This document shows positions 1-5,155 of a stretch of DNA of 9,109 nt, piece after piece. Source of the DNA: Desulfobacterales bacterium (GTDB lineage Bacteria > Desulfobacterota > Desulfobacteria > Desulfobacterales > UBA2174_A). The first letter of the stretch is position 1; each line of letters begins with the position of its first letter. The stretch spans positions 1 to 9,109 of the forward strand of contig JALOPD010000135.1 in NCBI GenBank assembly GCA_025454075.1, written 5' to 3'. The translations under genes were made by a program, and so were the position numbers. The notes under the pieces were generated by a model. That model was not told the DNA's origin and ran no database searches. It was given only the letters and a program-made list of their open reading frames with translations.

Positions 1-549
1 GCCGTGTCGGCGCAGCATCTCCAGTATGACGTCCTTGGCGCTGACCCAATCGGGCAGGCGACCGGTCAGCCGCACACCCACCACCCTGGGCATCCGTATA
101 AAGACCGGTTCCCCGGCCATGGCCAAGGCCACCTCCAGACCGCCGGCCCCCATGGCGAGCATCCCGAGAGCGCCGGCGGCCGGGGTGTGGCTGTCGGACC
201 CCAGCAGGGTCCTACCCGGCTTCCCGAAACGCTCCATGTGCACGGGGTGGCTGACCCCGTTGCCCGGTCGGCTGTACCACACCCCGAACTTCTTGCACGC
301 GCTCAGCAGAAACAGGTGATCGTCGGCGTTCTTGAAATCCGTCTGCAGCAGGTTGTGATCGATATACTGGGCCGACACCTCGGTCTTGGCCCTGGGGACC
401 TGCATGGCCTCGAATTCCAGCATCACCATGGTACCGGTGGCGTCCTGGGTCAAGGTTTGATCTATGCGCAGCCCGATTTCCTCCCCTTGGGTCATTTGGC
501 CGTCCACCAAGTGCGCCTCGATCAGTTGCCGGGTGACGTTCTGCTTCAT
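1..549 (-). CDS. aconitate hydratase, N-terminal part (runs off the left edge)
   Basis: This is the first 183 codons of an aconitase-family enzyme; the C-terminal part lies outside the window. Aconitase interconverts citrate and isocitrate through a [4Fe-4S] cluster. The reading frame shows the family's active-site neighbourhood: an IDHNLLQTDFKNADDH stretch at residues 63-78, GNGVSHPVHMERFGKPG at 97-113, and the GSDSHT motif at 117-122 followed by the Gly/Ala-rich segment GALGMLAMGAGG. This fits the shorter bacterial/mitochondrial-like aconitases and the related homoaconitase/isopropylmalate dehydratase superfamily; the early GSDSHT and the N-terminal sequence favour aconitase. The cluster-binding cysteines are expected beyond the edge. 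The ATG at 549 is preceded by GAGG about 8 nt upstream. It lies 32 nt after the 57-aa ORF and is probably its operon partner. Confidence 0.9.
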   Translation of the reverse strand, partial: MKQNVTRQLIEAHLVDGQMTQGEEIGLRIDQTLTQDATGTMVMLEFEAMQVPRAKTEVSAQYIDHNLLQTDFKNADDHLFLLSACKKFGVWYSRPGNGVSHPVHMERFGKPGRTLLGSDSHTPAAGALGMLAMGAGGLEVALAMAGEPVFIRMPRVVGVRLTGRLPDWVSAKDVILEMLRRHG

Positions 550-581
550 GGAGACACCCTCGAAACCATGCAGACTCGATT

Positions 582-755
582 TCAGGACACCTCGAACCGA
601 CACCCGTGATCCGGATTCATGCACCGGGCTTCCAGCCCGATTGTGTCGGCTTTGTTTCCCCCCGCCTTCGCTCCGGCCGGGAGCGACGCCGGGTCGGTGG
701 TTTTCCCGGAAAACACGTTTACGAAAAAGTCTCTGAGCGATTTGATGATGTTCAT
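582..755 (-). CDS. small 57-aa protein with a C-x4-H-x-C motif, function unknown
   Basis: This short ORF has an ATG at 755 preceded by a strong GGAGG five nucleotides upstream. It begins 15 nt after the stop of the cytidylate-kinase-like gene and ends 32 nt before the aconitase start, so it fits the operon tightly. The protein starts with an amphipathic segment (MNIIKSLRDFFVNVFSGK). A Gly/Ala/Lys-rich linker follows at about residues 22-36. It ends with CMNPDHGC at residues 45-52, a possible Cys-His-Cys metal site. No family is recognised. The DNA under the ORF also contains two small perfect hairpins, one around 624-640 and one around 669-687. It could therefore be a structured intergenic spacer with an accidental ORF, although the ribosome binding site argues for translation. 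Confidence 0.5.
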   Translation of the reverse strand: MNIIKSLRDFFVNVFSGKTTDPASLPAGAKAGGNKADTIGLEARCMNPDHGCRFEVS

Positions 756-770
756 GACGTCCTCCGCTTG

Positions 771-1589
771 TTAATCGTAGCCGACCGGCACCAACGTGAC
801 ATCCAATTGGACCTTCTCCACTCCCGGAATCCTTCCGACGACCTCCGGGATGCGGCCCTTGTCCTCGTGGTTGTAGAGCACGCCGGTGATGTGTGCGACG
901 CCCTTTTCCGGCATCTCGGCTCTCAGGCCGGAATGCCGGAGATCCATCTCCATGAGAGCCGCCTCGATTCGCCTGGTCTGAGACAGACGCTCCAGCGCAT
1001 CCAGGGCGTACGTGCCGCAGGTCTTCAACTCGGGGGATCGAGCCGCTTCCATGATCAGCTGCGCCGCCCTTCCCGACCCGATCTTGTCGGGGTTGACGCA
1101 CACGTCGTAGAGGGTCGGGTCATCCCAGTCCTTGTGGAAGGCGTAGCGGAAAAAACCCCTTTTCTGGTTGTCGCTGTGGTGAATCAATTTCCGGGCGGCT
1201 TCCCGCGAGAGAGTCATCTCATGCACCAGGCGGTGGATGCGGCTTTCCTCCTGCGCCGTAATGAGAACATGCATGGCGCAGCCGAAATCATGCAGCAGCA
1301 TCTGGCTGCCGTGCCCGATGATGACTCCTTGCCCGAGGCGCGCCGCTTCATAGATCACCGACGCCATCAGATTCAGGTCAATATCGGGCTTGGCGCTCAC
1401 CATGCGCTCCAACCAATCCGGTGGTTTCTCGCGAAAGCCCTTGAGTTGCTCCGAGTGAAGCCCCATGCGCAGGGCCTCCTCCCTCAGTCTGGAATCGTCA
1501 TAAAGCTCTACCTTGAGGCCGTCGGCCACTTGCCGGGCGACCCCCAGCGCGTCGCAGCCGATGGTATGGGTAATGGTGATCAGAGACAT
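771..1589 (-). CDS. cytidylate kinase-like family protein with C-terminal BON-like domain
   Basis: This 272-aa protein resembles the cytidylate-kinase-like (Cytidylate_kin2) family, P-loop nucleoside-phosphate kinase relatives of unproven substrate. Landmarks are the N-terminal beta strand and degenerate P-loop (ITITHTIGCDALGVARQVA, residues 4-22), the internal GVIIGHGSQMLLHDF segment at 88-102, and YDVCVNPDKIG at 161-171, which matches the family's usual Y-D-x-x-x-N-x-D region. The P-loop lacks the classical GK[S/T], which is also common in this family. Residues 229-267 (AHITGVLYNHEDKGRIPEVV and beyond) resemble a BON domain, a small lipid- or protein-binding fold. The start is clear: AGGAGG lies five nucleotides before the ATG. 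The gene lies 81 nt after the small twin-CX3C gene and directly before the 57-aa ORF. True CMP kinase activity is doubtful. Confidence 0.85.
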   Translation of the reverse strand: MSLITITHTIGCDALGVARQVADGLKVELYDDSRLREEALRMGLHSEQLKGFREKPPDWLERMVSAKPDIDLNLMASVIYEAARLGQGVIIGHGSQMLLHDFGCAMHVLITAQEESRIHRLVHEMTLSREAARKLIHHSDNQKRGFFRYAFHKDWDDPTLYDVCVNPDKIGSGRAAQLIMEAARSPELKTCGTYALDALERLSQTRRIEAALMEMDLRHSGLRAEMPEKGVAHITGVLYNHEDKGRIPEVVGRIPGVEKVQLDVTLVPVGYD

Positions 1590-1670
1590 GTCGACCTCCT
1601 TCGGTACCCGGGCGCCCGAACCCGGCTGTCGGGACGTGAGTCCAACAGCGCTTCGTCACACGGGGACGGC

Positions 1671-1820
1671 TTAGGCCTCCCCGGGTAAAGTTTCAGTGCA
1701 CTCTTCAACGCAGTCGTTGTAATACACCCGGCATTCACCCCCGGGCGTTCCGTCCGCCTCGCATTCGTGAAACAGGTATTGACACTCCCGCGAGCAACTG
1801 GTTTCGATGGTACCTTCCAT
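1671..1820 (-). CDS. 49-aa cysteine-rich protein with mirrored twin CX3C pattern
   Basis: The ORF is complete: ATG at 1820, TAA at 1671, with an AGGGGG ribosome binding site six nucleotides upstream. It starts 11 nt after the stop of the preceding Cys-rich ORF. The protein has six cysteines at residues 9, 13, 20, 30, 37 and 41. The gaps between them are 3, 6, 9, 6 and 3 residues, a perfectly symmetric arrangement centred on the turn-like EADGTPGGE (21-29). In an antiparallel two-helix hairpin this would pair C9 with C41, C13 with C37 and C20 with C30. Twin CX3C helical hairpins are known in alpha-hairpinin peptides and small Tim chaperones, but no homology is claimed. There is no signal peptide, so a cytoplasmic metal- or thiol-binding role is as likely as disulfides. 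Function is unknown. Confidence 0.7.
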   Translation of the reverse strand: MEGTIETSCSRECQYLFHECEADGTPGGECRVYYNDCVEECTETLPGEA

Positions 1821-1831
1821 GCGAGCCCCCT

Positions 1832-1963
1832 TTACTCTGCCATGCTGCATTCCTCTTCCGTGTCACAGCAACAGCACACGCAGCAATCCGTCATGCAATC
1901 CGACTCGTCATCCGTTTCTGCGGCCGCCGCCGCGGTCACATCCTTGGTCTCCTTGGTTTCCAT
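1832..1963 (-). CDS. 43-aa acidic, extremely cysteine-rich peptide (in frame with the trpS tail)
   Basis: An ATG at 1963 is preceded by AGGAG seven nucleotides upstream, a much better initiation site than chance would give inside a gene. The peptide has an acidic, Ala-rich N-terminal half (residues 1-22) and a C-terminal half with eight cysteines at 23, 27, 28, 30, 31, 32, 33 and 39; the core reads CMTDCCVCCCC. No stop codon separates it from trpS, so it also forms the last 43 residues of an uninterrupted trpS frame. The ribosome binding site, the normal end of TrpRS about 37 residues earlier and the adjacent small Cys-rich gene all favour a separate gene. Metal binding is the simplest guess. 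The core superficially resembles streptolysin-S-type precursor cores, but no modification enzymes are in view. Function is unknown. Confidence 0.6.
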   Translation of the reverse strand: METKETKDVTAAAAAETDDESDCMTDCCVCCCCDTEEECSMAE

Positions 1964-3070
1964 GATGCTTCTCCTGTCATGCAATGCCTTCGCTTTCGAT
2001 GGCAATGCGATATCCGACTGCCGTTCACTGCTCGACCTCCCCCCGCCGGTTCGGCGGCGGTGGTCCCGCTCGCCGGGAATAAACCCGACGGCATGATACA
2101 CCCGTGAAAGAGTTCTTTCGGAACGCTCACGGGCATTGCCCGCCCCTCTTTGAAGCACCTCCGCCAGCAGGGCCGGGTCCGCCGCGATCGCCCTGTAGCG
2201 CGCCTGGATGGGGTGCAGAAAATCGATGATCAGCTCCGCCAGGCTTCTTTTGAATTCAGCGTACCCCTTGCCGGCATACCGGTTTTGAATCGACTCCACT
2301 CCCTCCCCGCTGACCACCGCATAGAGCGTGATCAGGTTGGATATCCCCGGCTTGGAGGCATCGTGGCGGACCTCGCTGCCGGAATCGGTGGCGGCCTTTT
2401 TGATCTTTCGGCGGACCACATCCGGTGGATCCAGCAAGGCCACGTAATTGTCTGCATTTCGATCCGATTTGGACATTTTCGCCGTCGGCGTTTGAAGTCC
2501 CATCAACCGAGCTCCCGTCAGATGCGTATAGGATTCCGGGATTCTGAAGACCTCCCCGTAAAGACCGTTGAATTTGCGGGCGACGCGGCGCGTGAATTCC
2601 ATGTGTTGTTCCTGGTCGTCTCCCACCGGAACCAGGTCGGCGCCGTAAAGCAGAATGTCGGCGGCCATCAGAACCGGGTAATCGAAGAGGCCCACATGGA
2701 TGCCCGCTGGGCTGCGACCCGCCTTGTCTTTAAACTGCGTCATTCTCTGCAGCTCCCCCATGGGGGTGACGCTGTTGAGAACCCACAACAGCTGCGTGTG
2801 CGCGGGGACGTGAGATTGCAGAAATATCGTGCTCCTCTCAGCGTCGACGCCGCAGGCGATTACAAGGGCTGCGAATTCAAGACACCGTCGCTGCAGATCA
2901 GCAGGGTCCTGCGGTACCGTGATGGCGTGAAGATCTGCCAGCAGGAAAAAGGACTCGTGGGTCGCCTGCAGCTCTACCCAGTGTTTCATTGCGCCGACGT
3001 AATTACCGATCATCAGTTCTCCGGTCGGCTGAATCCCGCTCAATATCAACGATCTGGGACTTCCGGCCAT
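1832..3070 (-). CDS. trpS: tryptophanyl-tRNA synthetase with an uninterrupted Cys-rich C-terminal extension
   Basis: This class I synthetase charges tRNA-Trp with tryptophan. Numbering from the GTG at 3079, the HIGH-like signature PTGELMIGNYVGA is at residues 18-30 and KMSKS at 201-205. Typical TrpRS segments such as NSVTPMGELQRMTQFKDK and GLFDYPVLMAADILLYGADL lie between them. The family normally ends near the VYHAVGFIP sequence at about residue 335. Here the frame continues for about 80 more residues: a basic, low-complexity linker (336-372) and then the 43-aa Cys-rich peptide. The real trpS end may be obscured by an indel (see findings). I prefer the ATG at 3070, which has GGTGA five nucleotides upstream; the GTG at 3079 lacks a clear site. 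The upstream FMN-binding gene ends 68 nt earlier, so the two are probably co-transcribed. Confidence 0.93.
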   Translation of the reverse strand: MAGSPRSLILSGIQPTGELMIGNYVGAMKHWVELQATHESFFLLADLHAITVPQDPADLQRRCLEFAALVIACGVDAERSTIFLQSHVPAHTQLLWVLNSVTPMGELQRMTQFKDKAGRSPAGIHVGLFDYPVLMAADILLYGADLVPVGDDQEQHMEFTRRVARKFNGLYGEVFRIPESYTHLTGARLMGLQTPTAKMSKSDRNADNYVALLDPPDVVRRKIKKAATDSGSEVRHDASKPGISNLITLYAVVSGEGVESIQNRYAGKGYAEFKRSLAELIIDFLHPIQARYRAIAADPALLAEVLQRGAGNARERSERTLSRVYHAVGFIPGERDHRRRTGGGRSSSERQSDIALPSKAKALHDRRSIMETKETKDVTAAAAAETDDESDCMTDCCVCCCCDTEEECSMAE

Positions 3071-3138
3071 TGGGTTCACCAGGGGCCGGCGCGACTTGTT
3101 GGTTCGTCAACAGCCGCATCCGGGCATCTCTTCTTGCA

Positions 3139-3696
3139 TCAGACATTCCCCGCCCGCCCATCGTCGCAGGGCTCGTCGCCGCGGACAAAGCGCGCGTGTT
3201 CGGCCCACTCGGGTGCAAAGCTGCAGATCGGGACATCCGCGCTGTCGTCGTCGCGAGTCGACGACGGCAGCGTTGCTTTTGATGCGGCAAGCAGCTGGAT
3301 GTCGTCACACCGCAGCGCGTGGCTGAAGGCGGTGATTTTCTCCGCCCGGACAATCAGCTTCCGTTGCACCTGCGGCCGGTAGGCATTCTCCTCCACCTCC
3401 GGCGCGTACCCGTTCAGGTACGCCTGGCTTTCGAACATCAAAACCTCGCCCAGGATTTCGTATCCGTCGTCGGATGCCGGGTCCCGGATCAGCACGGCCA
3501 TTTTCGAGTTATCGCTCAAATGCTTGAGCGTCAGCGGGCAGAACCATTCTTCGACGGCAAACTGATTTTCGGCAACCTGCTCGATCCGGCGAGCGAAATT
3601 AACATACGGGAAGCCCTCCGCACCCACCAAGGCAACGAAAAAATGCTCGAGCTTCTTTCCGAGGGCTATCGCCCGCTCAAGCGTCTTGGTGTTCAT
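3139..3696 (-). CDS. pyridoxamine 5'-phosphate oxidase-like FMN-binding split-barrel protein
   Basis: This 185-aa protein looks like a member of the FMN-binding split-barrel (PNPOx-like) superfamily. Members bind flavin or related cofactors and carry out diverse redox reactions. The N-terminal helix is followed by strands that fit the fold: HFFVALVGAEGFPYVNFARR (18-37), a WFCPLTLKHLSDNSKMAVLI stretch (51-70) and YEILGEVLMFE (79-89). The motif order of short helix, strand, substrate-contact strand and GEV strand is typical, but the assignment rests on fold-like patterns rather than a catalytic motif. The tail (about 150-185) is acidic with two Cys and is unlike the family core. The frame stays open 56 codons further upstream, but MNTKTLERAI at 3696 begins the plausible protein, with GAGGG about 10 nt upstream. 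The substrate is unknown. Confidence 0.7.
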   Translation of the reverse strand: MNTKTLERAIALGKKLEHFFVALVGAEGFPYVNFARRIEQVAENQFAVEEWFCPLTLKHLSDNSKMAVLIRDPASDDGYEILGEVLMFESQAYLNGYAPEVEENAYRPQVQRKLIVRAEKITAFSHALRCDDIQLLAASKATLPSSTRDDDSADVPICSFAPEWAEHARFVRGDEPCDDGRAGNV

Positions 3697-3791
3697 CTCA
3701 CGGGGCCCTCTTTGAATGTGTCCCTCCAAGGGATTACTCCTGGAGCAAACACCGCTTTGCCCGTTGGCCGCTTCGCCTGCTCCGGCGGGAC

Positions 3792-4133
3792 TCACACGGG
3801 GGGATGAAATTTCACCCCGACCCCGAAAAGCGGACCCCCGCGGACGGCTATGTCGCGGCGCCATTTCACCTCACCCAGAACGTTCCAGCGCGGCCATGGA
3901 CAATCGCTTTTCTCCCGGCAGTCCGATCGGCACTCGGCTTGATAGGCCTCAAGCCGCACCATGATCGTGGCGCCATGGATGGGAGCTTGCGAGCACTCAA
4001 GGCAGGCGCCGGAATGGCTGAAGTTGAGCATTCGGGCACTGTGCTTCTCCGGCTTGTTGAAATACGTCCACTCAACCGGCGAGCCGCAGGAAAAGCGCTC
4101 ATCCTGTCGTTTCTCTTGATAATCTCCCTCCAT
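3792..4133 (-). CDS. small PilZ-domain protein with extra cysteines
   Basis: The protein is 113 aa and consists of little more than a PilZ domain, the common receptor fold for cyclic di-GMP. Both ligand-binding signatures are present: RxxxR as RQDER (residues 9-13) and the D/N-x-S-x-x-G motif as NFSHSG (37-42). The C-terminal strand GGPLFGVGVKF (99-109) is also typical. The protein should therefore bind cyclic di-GMP and act as an adaptor, with an unknown partner. It is unusual in having six cysteines (16, 44, 47, 68, 72, 78), three of them in a CX3CX5C loop insertion. The ATG at 4133 has GGAG eight nucleotides upstream and is preferred over the GTG at 4151. The gene lies 123 nt after osmC and 95 nt before the FMN-binding gene. 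Confidence 0.85.
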   Translation of the reverse strand: MEGDYQEKRQDERFSCGSPVEWTYFNKPEKHSARMLNFSHSGACLECSQAPIHGATIMVRLEAYQAECRSDCREKSDCPWPRWNVLGEVKWRRDIAVRGGPLFGVGVKFHPPV

Positions 4134-4256
4134 GACCGGATCTCCGCACACGCAGCTCTCTACCCCAGTGGTTATGCAACCTTATCGTTTTTCACGTTCC
4201 CTGCTCCCGAGGTCCCGGCGGCATGTTTACGCAAGTAAAAACCTTAAAGACCGTCA

Positions 4257-4835
4257 CTAATCTCGCTTCAGTTCCACCGAAACAGGCACCGGGTGGGATA
4301 CGATGTCGAACACCGGCGAGCGTTTCTGGGCCAACTGCACCAATTCCCTGAGCTGCTCCTCAGGGGCATCCGCCTTGATCTTGAAGGTTACCCGGATGTT
4401 TTCATAGCCGTTGCGAACGTCCTCGGAAATCCCCAAGAACCCTCTTAGATCGAGGTCGCCCTCCAGGTGCGACTCCACCTCCTCGATGGAGATGCCGCGG
4501 GCTGCGGCGTGATAGACCAGGGACGTGGTCAGGCAGCCGGCCAGCGCGGTCAGCACGTATTCCACGGGGTTCGCTCCGCGGTCGGTCCCCAGCAGCACTT
4601 TCGGCTCGTCGGCATCCAGGATGAACGGCGTCTTGCGGGAGGTGTCCTCCGCTCCGGCACCGTAGAAATTCCGTATGGATGTCCGGTTGTGGCCGCCGTC
4701 GACCCAGGTGTTGTCCGCCCGAAAACGGAACTTGGCGATGGCGGCGGTTTTCTTGACAGCGTCCACGGTCTTGAATAGCTCCTGAACGTTGACTCCATTG
4801 ACTACGTTATCTTTTCTGGATGTTGCCGGTTTCAT
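4257..4835 (-). CDS. OsmC family protein
   Basis: This 192-aa protein belongs to the OsmC/Ohr superfamily, which includes thiol peroxidases that detoxify organic hydroperoxides. The core is recognisable: the NPVEYVLTALAGCLTTSLVYHAAARG segment spans residues 89-114 and contains the conserved peroxidatic-type Cys101. The later strand-helix region RSPVFDIVSHPVPVSVEL (172-189) carries Ser173 where Ohr and classical OsmC have their second active-site cysteine. It therefore belongs to the single-cysteine subgroup and may not be a classical two-Cys peroxidase. AGGAGG lies about 10 nt before the ATG at 4835. The gene is divergent from the sigma-54 activator and has a -24/-12 type promoter about 90 nt upstream, which suggests that the activator controls it. 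Confidence 0.9.
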   Translation of the reverse strand: MKPATSRKDNVVNGVNVQELFKTVDAVKKTAAIAKFRFRADNTWVDGGHNRTSIRNFYGAGAEDTSRKTPFILDADEPKVLLGTDRGANPVEYVLTALAGCLTTSLVYHAAARGISIEEVESHLEGDLDLRGFLGISEDVRNGYENIRVTFKIKADAPEEQLRELVQLAQKRSPVFDIVSHPVPVSVELKRD

Positions 4836-4923
4836 GAGATCATTTCCTCCTCTCGCCCCAACGGCCTTCCATGGCTGCCGGGTGGGGTGAACTTCGCCCC
4901 CGGAACCACATTGGTGCCTATTG

Positions 4924-4938
4924 GCAAATCAAAAGCCA
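4924..4938 (-). promoter_or_regulatory. predicted sigma-54 (-24/-12) promoter for the osmC gene
   Basis: Read on the minus strand, the sequence is TGGCTTTTGATTTGC. It has the invariant GG and GC dinucleotides separated by exactly ten nucleotides, with TGGC at -24 and TTTGC at -12, as sigma-54 RNA polymerase requires. Transcription would start near 4912, leaving a leader of about 77 nt before the osmC ATG at 4835. The -24 box lacks the usual A-C after TGGC. Its position opposite a divergent sigma-54 activator gene greatly raises the likelihood. An overlapping frame, TGGCATGGCTTTTGAT, fits less well because it has GA at -12. Confidence 0.6.
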
Positions 4939-5019
4939 TGCCATGGACGTGGTATGGTTTAACCGTTTGATATAGGTAAACATCCAACCCGGCTCTCCCG
5001 AACCGGCACCATCAAGTTC

Positions 5020-5061
5020 TTGAGAGTCTCAATTTATTGGTTGCAAATCTCAAATTGTTGA
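5020..5061. promoter_or_regulatory. tandem dyad elements, candidate activator binding sites
   Basis: A perfect odd-centred palindrome, TTGAGA-G-TCTCAA, occupies 5020-5032. A second weaker dyad, TCAA-ATTG-TTGA, lies at 5050-5061. The right half of the first is repeated: the 13-mers starting at 5027 and 5048 agree at 11 of 13 bases and are 21 bp apart, two helical turns. They lie roughly 85-125 bp upstream of the predicted sigma-54 promoter, the usual enhancer range, and just ahead of the activator's own start. That fits sites through which the Fis-type domain could activate osmC and influence its own transcription. Binding itself is inferred. Confidence 0.4.
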
Positions 5062-5155
5062 TTAGGTTAAAACCAATATCCGATTGCCGTTTGCATTCGC
5101 CGATTCCCTCGACCCATCCTCCCAGCAGCACGGCGTTCCAAGGAACCGATCACCC

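Noticed and set aside
606..1688. Plus-strand open frame of 360 codons
   Set aside because: It is antisense to the cytidylate-kinase-like gene and small ORFs, with no recognisable domain and no ribosome binding site.
2150..3382. Plus-strand open frame of 410 codons
   Set aside because: It is antisense to trpS, which shows TIGN-like and KMSKS signatures on the other strand.
3722..3743. Hairpin CTCCAAGG/CCTGGAG upstream of the FMN-binding gene
   Set aside because: It has a bulged stem without a T-run or known leader motif; no T-box or Trp-codon leader peptide is visible ahead of the trpS operon.
4170..4181. GGTT-ATGC-AACC dyad, similar to GGTT..AACC sequences near 4957 and 5065
   Set aside because: The spacers differ (4, 1 and 2 nt) and the arms are only 4 bp; chance occurrence is likely.
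4928..4943. Alternative sigma-54 match TGGCATGGCTTTTGAT
   Set aside because: It has GA in place of the near-invariant GC at -12; the overlapping element 10 nt spaced from the second GG fits better.
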